Of a stretch of DNA of 64,000 nt, positions 52,594-59,962 are shown piece by piece (within the stretch, counting starts at the first letter, position 1; every line of letters starts with the position of its first letter). The stretch is from an uncultured Candidatus Melainabacteria bacterium. Lineage in GTDB: Bacteria > Cyanobacteriota > Vampirovibrionia > Gastranaerophilales > Gastranaerophilaceae. A program made the translations under genes and the position numbers. The notes under the pieces are model-generated. The model was given only the letters and a program-made list of their open reading frames with translations. It was not told the origin of the DNA and did no database searches. The DNA lies in the NCBI GenBank assembly GCA_934692625.1, contig CAKUUC010000006.1, positions 59,080-123,079 of the forward strand, in the 5' to 3' direction.

Positions 52594-54987
52594 ATGATTA
52601 ATATTGATAGAATTAGGGATATAATTCAGAACAAAAATTTTATCATGTTCTTTTCTTCGATAATTTTCATGTGTGGAATTTTGTCGTTTTTTCAAGACTG
52701 TGGAGTGTTTTATTCTATCATTTTGACAATTTTGCTTATTGCAGTTCTGTATTTCAGATTGTTTTCAATTCGTAAAGTTTTGATATTCGCCTTGATTTTT
52801 TATTTTGGCTTTTTCTTAACATTTTGTAAAAATAAGAACAGTGATGAGCTTTTGCCGATTACTCCAGCTGAAGTTACATGTGTTGGACGGGTTGTGAGTA
52901 TTCCTACCGATAATGCAGGAAAATCGAAGTTTTTCTTTCAGGTAGAAAAAGTAAATTCACAAAAAGTTCAGGCAAAAACTTTTGTGACTGTTAGTGATAA
53001 TTTTGCCGAAAACAAAGATTTGAATATTGGTAATGTCTTGGAAATCAAAGGGCGATTGAGGGCTCCGTTTACATCAACAAATCCTTCGCAGTTTGACTAT
53101 AGTAAATATTTACGCAATTTCAATGCTTTTACGGTTTTGTATTCCACTCCGGATAAAGTAGCTTATAAGAGGTCGGAACTTCCGTTTCGGTGGAAAATGT
53201 TGCAATCTCTGAATAATACCAGAAATAGAATTTTAAAAATTCACTCAAATTATTTGAAAAGTCCGAGTTTGGAGATTTTAGGCGGAATTGTGTTTGGTGA
53301 TGATGCCGTTACTCCGCCTGATGATATTAAAACTTCTTTTATCAATTCGGGTTTGTTGCATATCCTTGCCGCATCAGGCATGAACGTTGCATTTATTTTT
53401 ACTTTCTGTTTTGTTATTTTGAAATTTTGTCGAGTGCCGTATAAGCCGAGAGTTTTTGTGGGCATGATTGTTGTTATTCTATATACTTTCATGACTGGAC
53501 TCGGTGCTTCTGTTGTGCGTGCATCATTGATGCTTTTATTTGTTTTGTGCGGAAAACTGTTGGATAGAGATTCTCACAATGTTTCGTTACTTTCTTTTGT
53601 TGCCATGCTCATGCTTGTTTACAATCCTGCATATATAAACGATGTGAGTTTCCAACTATCATTTTTTGTAACTTTGGGTTTGTTGACAACTGCCAATGTA
53701 CTATCAAAGAAATTAGGTAAAATTCCTGATTGGATAAAGGCACCGGTATTGATTCCGATTGTCGCTCAAGTTTGGGTTGCACCTATCCAAATGTTTTATT
53801 TCAATACATTTACGGCTTATTCTGTTTTTGCCAATATTATTGCGGCACCTTTGCTCAGTGTCATCAGTTTTTCAGGTTTTATAACTTCATTGTTACTTCT
53901 TATTCCAAAAATTACCCTTCCGATTTGTGCGGTCGTTGACTTTTTGTTAAATTATCTTTTGATTTTGCTTGTTAATATATCGACTTTCTTTAGTAATCTG
54001 AAATATAGTCTTTTACAAACTCCGCACCCTAGTATTTTTCAACTGATTATTTACTATTTGATTTTATTGTGGGGTACAATTTTGTTGAAATATGACAAGT
54101 ATAAATATTTTGTGCTAACCGTTGGTACTTTGTTGGTTATTTTAATCGGGTCGATGGTTCATTTTCCGTCAAAAGCTTTGGAAGTTATTGCATTTGATGT
54201 ACAAAATGCGGATTCGTTTTTGATTAAAACCCCACAAAATAAGTATTTCATGATTGATACTGGTAAGTATTCGTATGGTAGTACAAATTCTCAGGCTAAA
54301 ATTATCATGCTCAAATATTTGAAAGATATAGGTATTAAAAATCTGGAAGGTCTTATTGTTACTCATTTTGATAATGACCATTCGGGTGGTACCGTTGATA
54401 TTTTGGAAGGAACAAAGACAAAACGTTTGTATTTGAATTCTAAAGATACAGAAACTCAAACGGCGAAAAAGATTTTCAAATGCGTGAGTGTGCTTAATCA
54501 AAACTATTCCATCGTTAAAAATGACGAAGTTATTTATGCTGAACCGGATTTGACGATTAAAACTTTTAAAGCGCATTTGACAGGTAAAAATATGAGTAAT
54601 GAAAATTCAACAATAACTTTACTTTCGTACAAAAAGTTTGATGTCTTGTTTATGGGTGATGCCGATGCTGAGTCTTTTAAGTATATAGCAAAATACATGC
54701 CTCGTAATGTTGAGGTTCTCAAAGTTGGTCATCATGGCGGCCCGAAAGTTGTTGATGATGAAATGTTGAATGTTATAAACCCTCAAATTTCTTTGATTTC
54801 TACGGGTGTGAATTATTTTGGACACCCTAATAAAGGAACTTTAGATGTTTTGAGAAATACGAAAATTTTACGAACAGATTTGTTGCATTCAATAAAGTTT
54901 TCGTCTGATGGAAATTTGTATCAAATTTTTACTTATAATCCTCATTCTAAAAAATACGAAATAAAAGAGAAAATTTTAGCAAAATAA
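52594..54987 (+). CDS. comEC: ComEC/Rec2 DNA uptake channel
   Basis: ComEC forms the channel that brings transforming single-stranded DNA across the cytoplasmic membrane. The 797-residue protein has an N-terminal membrane/DUF4131 region, then the competence domain with many transmembrane helices (LLHILAASGMNVAFIFTFCF matches the GLxHLLAISGxH motif; VRASLMLLFVLCGKLLDRDS). The C-terminal metallo-beta-lactamase-like domain (about 520-797) contains THFDNDHSGGT, a zinc-binding HxDxDH-like motif, and VLKVGHHG. It is full-length. It diverges from pilT across 87 bp, supporting a functional competence system in this lineage. Confidence 0.93.
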   Translation: MINIDRIRDIIQNKNFIMFFSSIIFMCGILSFFQDCGVFYSIILTILLIAVLYFRLFSIRKVLIFALIFYFGFFLTFCKNKNSDELLPITPAEVTCVGRVVSIPTDNAGKSKFFFQVEKVNSQKVQAKTFVTVSDNFAENKDLNIGNVLEIKGRLRAPFTSTNPSQFDYSKYLRNFNAFTVLYSTPDKVAYKRSELPFRWKMLQSLNNTRNRILKIHSNYLKSPSLEILGGIVFGDDAVTPPDDIKTSFINSGLLHILAASGMNVAFIFTFCFVILKFCRVPYKPRVFVGMIVVILYTFMTGLGASVVRASLMLLFVLCGKLLDRDSHNVSLLSFVAMLMLVYNPAYINDVSFQLSFFVTLGLLTTANVLSKKLGKIPDWIKAPVLIPIVAQVWVAPIQMFYFNTFTAYSVFANIIAAPLLSVISFSGFITSLLLLIPKITLPICAVVDFLLNYLLILLVNISTFFSNLKYSLLQTPHPSIFQLIIYYLILLWGTILLKYDKYKYFVLTVGTLLVILIGSMVHFPSKALEVIAFDVQNADSFLIKTPQNKYFMIDTGKYSYGSTNSQAKIIMLKYLKDIGIKNLEGLIVTHFDNDHSGGTVDILEGTKTKRLYLNSKDTETQTAKKIFKCVSVLNQNYSIVKNDEVIYAEPDLTIKTFKAHLTGKNMSNENSTITLLSYKKFDVLFMGDADAESFKYIAKYMPRNVEVLKVGHHGGPKVVDDEMLNVINPQISLISTGVNYFGHPNKGTLDVLRNTKILRTDLLHSIKFSSDGNLYQIFTYNPHSKKYEIKEKILAK

Positions 54988-55131
54988 TTCCAAAATTTTT
55001 CTAAAAATTATTCAAATAATATTCGATACTTGACAAAATTAACGTATAATTTACACTAATTCACAATTTCTAAAACGCTTGTGTAGTGTGGGTTTTGAAG
55101 GCGCTAAAAGTTGTAATGAAGAAATTAGGGG

Positions 55132-55159
55132 TTGAAATTTTAAATTTTTGTAATATAAT
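55132..55159 (+). promoter_or_regulatory. Promoter of lytic transglycosylase gene
   Basis: TTGAAA (55132-55137) and a perfect TATAAT (55154-55159) are spaced by 16 bp. The predicted start near 55166 gives a leader of about 94 nt containing a 17-codon open frame. Confidence 0.6.
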
Positions 55160-55194
55160 GATTGCATAAACATATTCAAAAAGAACGAAAACTT

Positions 55195-55248
55195 ATGAAA
55201 AAAGTAGGTAAAAAAGTAATTCTTGGAGAATTTTCAATTTACAACTAG
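55195..55248 (+). CDS. 17-codon leader open reading frame before lytic transglycosylase
   Basis: ATG at 55195 encodes MKKVGKKVILGEFSIYN and stops with TAG at 55246-55248. The stop codon overlaps the AGAGGA ribosome binding site of the next gene. A 6-bp hairpin (AATTCT/AGAATT) lies inside it. Its own ribosome binding site is weak. It may be a regulatory leader peptide or chance; there is no length constraint to test it. Confidence 0.3.
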   Translation: MKKVGKKVILGEFSIYN

Positions 55249-55259
55249 AGGATTTCATT

Positions 55260-55955
55260 TTGAAAAAATTATTACTATTCACTATTGCACTAGTGTTTGC
55301 ATTGTGTGCGCCTGTGCAGGCTTCTAACGTAAACACGGTAAAAACGGCGATAGTAAAACGTTCTATCGAAATGGGCGTAGATCCGGCAATCACGCTAAGT
55401 ATTGCCAAAGCAGAATCAGGTTACAGACACGAAACAAAGAGTCCGAGAGGGGCTGTCGGAGTATTCCAGCTTATGCCATCAACGGCTCGCAGAATGGGAT
55501 TAAACCCTTATTCACTTGACGATAATATCAAGGGTGGTGTTATGTACTACAAATCAATGTACAAGATGTTTGGTTCGGTTGAACTTGCACTTGCTGCATA
55601 CAACGCAGGTCCTGGAAATGTGAAAAAATACAGAGCAGTACCTCCGTTTAGCGAAACCAAACGTTATGTTGCAAGAATTATGGCAGATTACAGACAGATG
55701 AAGGCTCACCCTGATCCTGTAATTGCAGCGGTTAGAAATGGTTCAGCAAAAAATATTGCATCTGCTAAGAAACCAACTGCTACTAGGAATGGTCAATCTG
55801 TTCAGATTGCAGATTCCGGTTCAAAGGCAAATGTTCAACACAAAAATGTACCTTTGCCAATGCATAGAATCGAACAGGCTAGAAACTTGAATGCAGGTAT
55901 TATGAAAGAAATACCGATGGAAGCAGAAGTTAAGGCGCAATCAGTTGCAATGTAA
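55260..55955 (+). CDS. Exported lytic transglycosylase, SLT domain
   Basis: The enzyme cleaves peptidoglycan glycan strands to 1,6-anhydro ends. The 231-residue protein has a signal peptide (MKKLLLFTIALVFALCAPVQ, cut at QAS). The Slt domain (about 32-150) carries the catalytic Glu in ISIAKAESGYRHETKSPRGA-like context (IAKAESGYRHETKSPRGAVG) followed by VFQLMPSTARRMG and AYNAGPGNVKKY, all diagnostic. The C-terminal 80 residues are a disordered, basic tail. The start is TTG at 55260, supported by AGAGGA 7 nt upstream and by the signal peptide. It may help pass pili or secretion machinery through the wall, but that is inference. Confidence 0.92.
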   Translation: MKKLLLFTIALVFALCAPVQASNVNTVKTAIVKRSIEMGVDPAITLSIAKAESGYRHETKSPRGAVGVFQLMPSTARRMGLNPYSLDDNIKGGVMYYKSMYKMFGSVELALAAYNAGPGNVKKYRAVPPFSETKRYVARIMADYRQMKAHPDPVIAAVRNGSAKNIASAKKPTATRNGQSVQIADSGSKANVQHKNVPLPMHRIEQARNLNAGIMKEIPMEAEVKAQSVAM

Positions 55956-55973
55956 TATGTTGTTTAAGAATTT

Positions 55974-56011
55974 AAAAAGGGGAAGTTTAGTTTTTAAAAC
56001 TTCCTCTTTTT
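55974..56011 (+). terminator. Rho-independent terminator of transglycosylase gene
   Basis: AAAAAGGGGAAGTTT and AAACTTCCTCTTTTT pair with one G-U and end in a T run, 19 bp after the stop codon. Confidence 0.85.
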
Positions 56012-56119
56012 ATTGGGTCTATTTTTAAAATTGAGTTCTTGTTAATATTTGTAAAATTATTCACCAGAACTAGTTAAATAGTATTATTTTTTTTACCCAT
56101 TTGTGGTATATATAAATTG

Positions 56120-56144
56120 TACATAAATGAATTATATTTATGTA
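56120..56144. promoter_or_regulatory. 25-bp palindrome upstream of branching enzyme gene
   Basis: TACATAAAT (56120-56128) and ATTTATGTA (56136-56144) form a perfect 9-bp inverted repeat with a 7-bp centre. It lies 24 bp before the ATG at 56169 and overlaps the likely promoter. This is a good candidate for a dimeric repressor or activator site. Its half-site TACATA also appears in the operator-like repeat at 580-610. Confidence 0.55.
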
Positions 56145-56168
56145 TAGTTCAGTAGATTGGAGGAAAAA

Positions 56169-57893
56169 ATGTCAGTAGGTCAATTTGTTTTTATGTTACA
56201 CAGTCACCTTCCTTATTATAGAAAAGCCGGAATGTGGCCGTTTGGTGAAGAAAACCTTTATGAATGTATGGCAGAAACTTATGTGCCGCTAATCAATGCA
56301 ATTTCAGAGTTGTATGATGAAGGGATTAAGGCAAAACTTACAGTAGGTATTACTCCGATTTTGGCTGAACAGTTGAATGATGAACATTTGAAACAAGGTT
56401 TTGTCAAGTATTTGGATACAAGAATTGCAAGTGTTTCAAAAGATTTGGACAGATATCCTGATCCAAAAGTTCCGCATTCTCAACATTTGAAATATTTGGC
56501 AAAATATTATTATGATTGGTTTAATAATATTAAAGATTCTTTTGTAAATAAGTATGGCATGGATTTGATTGCGGCATTTAAAAAGTATCAAGATTTGGGT
56601 TGTATTGAAATTACAACATCTGGCGCAACTCACGGATTTTCTCCGTTGTTGGCAACAGATAATAACTTGAATGCACAGTTCAAGGTTGGTTCTGATACAA
56701 CTAAAAAACTTTTTGGTAAGAAAGCAATCGGTTGCTGGTTGCCTGAATGTGCATACCGTCAAGGTTATGAATATGTTGGTAAAGATGGTCAAAAACATTG
56801 GCGACCTGCTATTGAAGTTACTCTTCAAAATAATGATATTGAATACTTCTTTACTGAATCTCACGTAATCGAAGGTGGTAATTCTATCGGTAGTCGTCGT
56901 GTTGTTGGTATTTACGGAAATATTGAATATATTCCGCTACCTGAAAGAGAAGCAACCGGTTATGACACATATTCTGCTTATTGGTTACCTGATGCACAAG
57001 TCGCAGTTATGGGTAGAAACGATAGAGCCGGTTATCAAGTTTGGTCAGCGGCTGACGGTTATCCGGGAGATGGCTGTTTCAGAGAATTCCACAAAAAAGA
57101 CGACAAGTCCGGCATGCACTATTGGAGAATTACTTCTCCTAAAACCGATTTAGGCGACAAAATGCTTTATGATCCGGTTTTGGCATTGAACAAAATTAAC
57201 GAAAACTCTGATCACTATACAACAATGCTTTATCACTTGTTGAATGATTATAAAAATTCTCACAATGGTAAAGAAGGCTTGGTAATGGTTTCATTTGATA
57301 CTGAGTTGTTCGGTCACTGGTGGTTTGAAGGTGTTGAATTTATCAAACAAGTTATCAAAAAATTACACCAATACATTCCACAAGTTGAAAGAATGACTGC
57401 AGGTGAATACTTGCACGCTCACCCACCTACAGAGGCTATTCAAATTCCTGAATCTTCTTGGGGACAAGGTGGTCACTTCTACGTATGGAACAACCACTTG
57501 ACAGAATGGATGTGGCCAATTATCCACTCTTGCGAAAAGAGAATTACAAGAATTGTGGATAATTATTTGAAAGTTCCTGAAGATAAAGTGTTACATAGAG
57601 CATTAAATCAGTTGGCAAGAGAAAATTTACTATTGCAAAGTTCAGATTGGCCGTTCTTGATTACAACATGGCAGGCTAAAGACTATGCAACTGATAGATT
57701 TAGAGAACATGTTGACAGATTCAGTGCAATTGCAGATATGATAGAAAGCGGTAATATTGATGAAGCAAAATTGAAAGAAATCGAAAGTATTGATAATTGC
57801 TTTGCTGATATTGATTACCGTGTGTATATGTCAATTGAAGAAGGTGTAATTCCTCAACAATCTAAGAAATTAGCACCTTTGTACGCAGATTAA
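56169..57893 (+). CDS. 1,4-alpha-glucan branching enzyme, GH57 type
   Basis: The enzyme introduces alpha-1,6 branches into glycogen. The 574-residue protein has GQFVFMLHSHLPYYRKAG (the HxHLP motif of GH57), IEITTSGATHGFSPLL (with the catalytic region THGF), GCWLPECAYRQGY (nucleophile Glu in WLPE) and VSFDTELFGHWWFEG (acid/base Asp in DTE.FGHWW). It ends with a helical domain. The length is close to characterised GH57 branching enzymes. The frame opens at a TTG at 56157, but GGAGG immediately before the ATG at 56169 fixes the start. A perfect palindrome and a terminator flank it. With the DUF3536 GH57 protein it points to glycogen use. Confidence 0.93.
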   Translation: MSVGQFVFMLHSHLPYYRKAGMWPFGEENLYECMAETYVPLINAISELYDEGIKAKLTVGITPILAEQLNDEHLKQGFVKYLDTRIASVSKDLDRYPDPKVPHSQHLKYLAKYYYDWFNNIKDSFVNKYGMDLIAAFKKYQDLGCIEITTSGATHGFSPLLATDNNLNAQFKVGSDTTKKLFGKKAIGCWLPECAYRQGYEYVGKDGQKHWRPAIEVTLQNNDIEYFFTESHVIEGGNSIGSRRVVGIYGNIEYIPLPEREATGYDTYSAYWLPDAQVAVMGRNDRAGYQVWSAADGYPGDGCFREFHKKDDKSGMHYWRITSPKTDLGDKMLYDPVLALNKINENSDHYTTMLYHLLNDYKNSHNGKEGLVMVSFDTELFGHWWFEGVEFIKQVIKKLHQYIPQVERMTAGEYLHAHPPTEAIQIPESSWGQGGHFYVWNNHLTEWMWPIIHSCEKRITRIVDNYLKVPEDKVLHRALNQLARENLLLQSSDWPFLITTWQAKDYATDRFREHVDRFSAIADMIESGNIDEAKLKEIESIDNCFADIDYRVYMSIEEGVIPQQSKKLAPLYAD

Positions 57894-57925
57894 AAATTAA
57901 GAAAATTTTTACAATTCATTTTATA

Positions 57926-57955
57926 AGCCTTGGCGAAAGTCAGGGCTTTTTATTT
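57926..57955 (+). terminator. Rho-independent terminator of branching enzyme gene
   Basis: AGCCTTG (57926-57932) and CAGGGCT (57941-57947) pair with one G-U around an 8-nt GCGAAAGT loop. TTTTATTT follows. It overlaps the stop of the convergent gene. Confidence 0.85.
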
Positions 57956-58375
57956 CAAGTCAAGAAATTTTCTGTTTTGATTTGGATAAATAAGTTGCGG
58001 AAATTTTCGTTTTATCTTTTCTAGAATTTCTGGGGTTAATCCGTCATTAGATACCGGTTTGTAAATTACATCGTTTAGTTTTTTTACGTGGAAATGTTTA
58101 TCTTTGAGATTTCTGTAGTAAGTTAGCATATTGCTTGCAAAATCGCTTTTTCCGCACCAAGCATCAATGATAATTGCTTTTGGGTGCAGTTTTCCTTCTT
58201 TTAACGGAACGTTTGGTGGATTTACAAGACAGACAGCATGGTCAATTATTTTCTCATCTTGGTTTATAATATTTGACAAGTGAATGCGAGCGGCATTTTT
58301 AATACCGTTCAATTTAAGGATAATATTTGTCAAAACGGCATCTTCCATACAGTTGCCTATTTTTTTATTTTGCAT
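57950..58375 (-). CDS. Predicted papain-like cysteine protease or transglutaminase-fold protein
   Basis: The 141-residue protein has the ordered pattern of a Cys-His-Asp triad enzyme. Cys9 lies in KIGNCMEDAVLTNIILKLNG, His46 in IIDHAVCLVNPP (DHA), and an Asp in AIIIDAWCGKSDFA (about 71-84). GNC-x-E-A, (D)HA and (I)D-x-W-x-G are typical of YopT/AvrPphB-like, NlpC-like and transglutaminase-like folds. No signal peptide is present, and the N-terminus begins almost at the catalytic Cys, which is unusually close. The upstream reading frame (58357-58695) overlaps its start, so it may have been part of a larger or two-gene unit. The target is unknown. Confidence 0.55.
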   Translation of the reverse strand: MQNKKIGNCMEDAVLTNIILKLNGIKNAARIHLSNIINQDEKIIDHAVCLVNPPNVPLKEGKLHPKAIIIDAWCGKSDFASNMLTYYRNLKDKHFHVKKLNDVIYKPVSNDGLTPEILEKIKRKFPQLIYPNQNRKFLDLK

Positions 58376-58695
58376 GTATTGTACCTTTTTATATGTGGAT
58401 TGAGTTCAATTCTGTCTATTATATCTTGTAAACTTTTGAGTTTTCTGATGAAAGTTTGGTCTTTTTCTACGTAAGAAATAAAAATAGGTTTGTGCTTTGT
58501 TGCAGAAAAGTGTGGAAAAGTTGAATTTACAATATGAGAAACCCATTCAGCATCTTTAATTTGCGGACATCTTGCAGTAAATGAGTAATTGTTTTTAGAG
58601 GTTGGGTTTTGAATTTGCTTGTAATTTATAACGCTGGTAAAAAATAAAATTGCTAAAATTTGAAAAAATATAAAAAAACTCTTGCATTTAAAAAT
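58357..58695 (-). pseudogene. Frameshifted small exported-protein gene without usable start codon
   Basis: A minus-strand frame of 112 codons is open between stops at 58696-58698 and 58357-58359 and has no ATG, GTG or TTG. It reads like real protein: a hydrophobic start (FFIFFQILAILFFTSVI), then FTARCPQIKDAEWVSHIV and KPIFISYVEKDQTFIRKLK. An ATG at 58687 in the neighbouring frame joins this frame if one base of the T7 run in GAGTTTTTTTATA is skipped, giving MQEFFIFFQILAILFFTSVI, a plausible signal peptide. It overlaps the start of the cysteine-protease-like gene by 19 bp. It may be decayed, phase-variable, or dependent on a frameshift. Confidence 0.5.
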
Positions 58696-58709
58696 TCAGC
58701 AAATATAAT
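58682..58709 (+). promoter_or_regulatory. Promoter of tRNA-Asp
   Basis: TTGCAT (58682-58687) and TATAAT (58704-58709) are spaced by 16 bp. The predicted transcript starts about 15 bp before the tRNA. Confidence 0.65.
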
Positions 58710-58730
58710 AAAAGAGTAACCAAAACAGAT

Positions 58731-58808
58731 GGGAGCGTAGCTCAGTTTGGTTAGAGCGCATGCCTGTCACGCATGAGGTCGCGAGTTCGAGCCTCGTCGT
58801 TCCCGCCA
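58731..58808 (+). tRNA. tRNA-Asp (anticodon GTC), CCA encoded
   Basis: The acceptor GGGAGCG pairs with CGTTCCC, the D-arm is GCTC/GAGC, the anticodon stem CATGC/GCATG encloses the loop CTGTCAC (anticodon GTC), and the T-arm GCGAG/CTCGT has a TTCGAGC loop. The final CCA is encoded. Its own promoter lies upstream and a terminator downstream. Confidence 0.97.
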
Positions 58809-58823
58809 TTTAAATTAAAAAAT

Positions 58824-58849
58824 GAGTCCGTTAGCGGGCTTATTTTTTT
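58824..58849 (+). terminator. Terminator of tRNA-Asp
   Basis: AGTCCG and CGGGCT pair (one G-U) around TTAG, followed by TATTTTTTT. It lies 16 bp after the CCA end. Confidence 0.85.
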
Positions 58850-58863
58850 GTCTGATTTGTATG

Positions 58864-58893
58864 TTGATATATATTTTTATTTGATAATATAAT
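58864..58893 (+). promoter_or_regulatory. Promoter of PH-domain membrane protein gene
   Basis: TTGATA (58864-58869) and TATAAT (58888-58893) are spaced by 18 bp. The leader to the GTG at 58965 would be about 65 nt. Confidence 0.5.
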
Positions 58894-58964
58894 ACTATTA
58901 ACTGGACAGAAGGGTTAAAATCGTTTCAAGTTATTAAAAATATTTATAGCTGGAGTGATGAGAA

Positions 58965-59558
58965 GTGATAAATTATTTTATAAATCAACAAATTAGTAAT
59001 AATTATAATTTATTAGGGTTAATAACAGGGATAATATTTGTGTTTTTATTTACACCTTTTTTTATTTATTCAAAAACTGCGTCTATGAAAAGATGTAAAT
59101 TTTTATATCCTGAGGAAACTCCAATATATTGTATTAAAAGTGGTATTATATCAAGTATAATTGTAACTTCTTTAGTGGGAACTTTTTTAGGTTCGTTCAT
59201 TTTGCCTTTTTTCATCTTTAATAATCTAACTTCTATAAGGCAAGTTACAAGTACAACATTGTGGATTTATATAATTGCTTTTGTCATTGGATTATATGGG
59301 GTGTTTTTTAGATTTAATATAACATATATTTTAACCGATAAATGTATTAGGGTGATTTGTCCATATAAAATATTGAGTTGTATGTTTAAAGAATCATTTT
59401 ATATTAAATATGAAACTATACAATCTGTAAAATTGTGTAAATCATTGTTTTTGCCAGAACTGTTAATAAAATTAAAAGACAATAAAACATTTCATAGAAT
59501 TATTGGTTTAAAAAATTTATATAAAGCGAAAATTGTGATAGAAAATTATATAAAGTAG
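58965..59558 (+). CDS. Membrane protein with bacterial PH-like domain
   Basis: The 197-residue protein has three hydrophobic segments (about 17-37, 58-83 and 96-116). A cytoplasmic-looking C-terminal domain follows, with ILTDKCIRVICPYKILSCMF, IKYETIQSVKLCKSLFLPEL and FHRIIGLKNLYKAKIVIENY. The pattern Y-x-L-T-D-x-x-I-R-V...I-x-Y-x-x-I-x-x-V is typical of bPH_2 domains. The start is GTG with GGAGTGAT upstream. The gene is more AT-rich than its neighbours and lies between tRNA-Asp and a Mu-like transposase gene, so it is probably recently acquired. Its function is unknown. Confidence 0.65.
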   Translation: MINYFINQQISNNYNLLGLITGIIFVFLFTPFFIYSKTASMKRCKFLYPEETPIYCIKSGIISSIIVTSLVGTFLGSFILPFFIFNNLTSIRQVTSTTLWIYIIAFVIGLYGVFFRFNITYILTDKCIRVICPYKILSCMFKESFYIKYETIQSVKLCKSLFLPELLIKLKDNKTFHRIIGLKNLYKAKIVIENYIK

Positions 59559-59622
59559 GGATATATGCTAATAAAGTTTGCTCCATCTGCTCGCTATCCG
59601 GACTAACTGTATTTTATCGAGT

Positions 59623-59664
59623 GGTTTGAATATAACAGATGGTGCGATTATCTTGGGTAATTGG
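59623..59664 (+). repeat. Imperfect direct repeat, copy 1
   Basis: GGTTTGA followed by ACAGATGGTGCGATT and TTGGGTAATTGG resembles the copy at 59740. Copy 1 has a 6-bp insertion after GGTTTGA. A GTTTGA...TCAAAC inverted pair (59677-59682 and 59697-59702) lies between the copies. Confidence 0.5.
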
Positions 59665-59739
59665 CATTATTAGTGCGTTTGAGGGGTTGGAAGTAATCAA
59701 ACCATTTGTCATTCAAAACGGTCAAAGTGGACAAAAGTC

Positions 59740-59775
59740 GGTTTGACAGATGATGTGATTTATTCGGGTAAAATG
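59740..59775 (+). repeat. Imperfect direct repeat, copy 2
   Basis: GGTTTGACAGATGATGTGAT followed by TCGGGTAAAATGG matches copy 1 at about four of five positions, 117 bp downstream. Such spaced repeats are expected of transposase or repressor binding sites near Mu-type ends. Confidence 0.5.
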
Positions 59776-59962
59776 GAGTATAAGTAAAGCGTATCCTGTG
59801 TTTTAGCCAAACAAGGGCTTTTGACAAATGGTATGAGTATTTTCGGCAAAGTCCATTTTGAGAATTTTAGTTTTTTGAAAAATTTTTCAATTGATACAAA
59901 ACTGACACAATGCTCGGAAGTGGTGTTCCAATTTATCATCTTCAGAGCTAATGTGTTCCTTG

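Larger units (their letters stand above)
59559..59962. other. 404-bp region without a confident gene, containing repeats
   Basis: No convincing gene was found on either strand. A minus-strand frame (59760-60005) covers part of it but runs into the transposase start and reads like an antisense shadow. The stretch holds imperfect direct repeats (59623 and 59740) and the inverted repeat ACCATTTGTC/GACAAATGGT (59701-59710 and 59823-59832). Its position just before a MuA-type transposase gene suggests a transposon end or operator region. Confidence 0.4.

Noticed and set aside
55028..55050. TTGACA and TATAAT separated by only 9 bp before the transglycosylase gene
   Set aside because: The spacing is far too short for a sigma-70 promoter. 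The pair at 55132-55159 has proper spacing and is nearer the gene.
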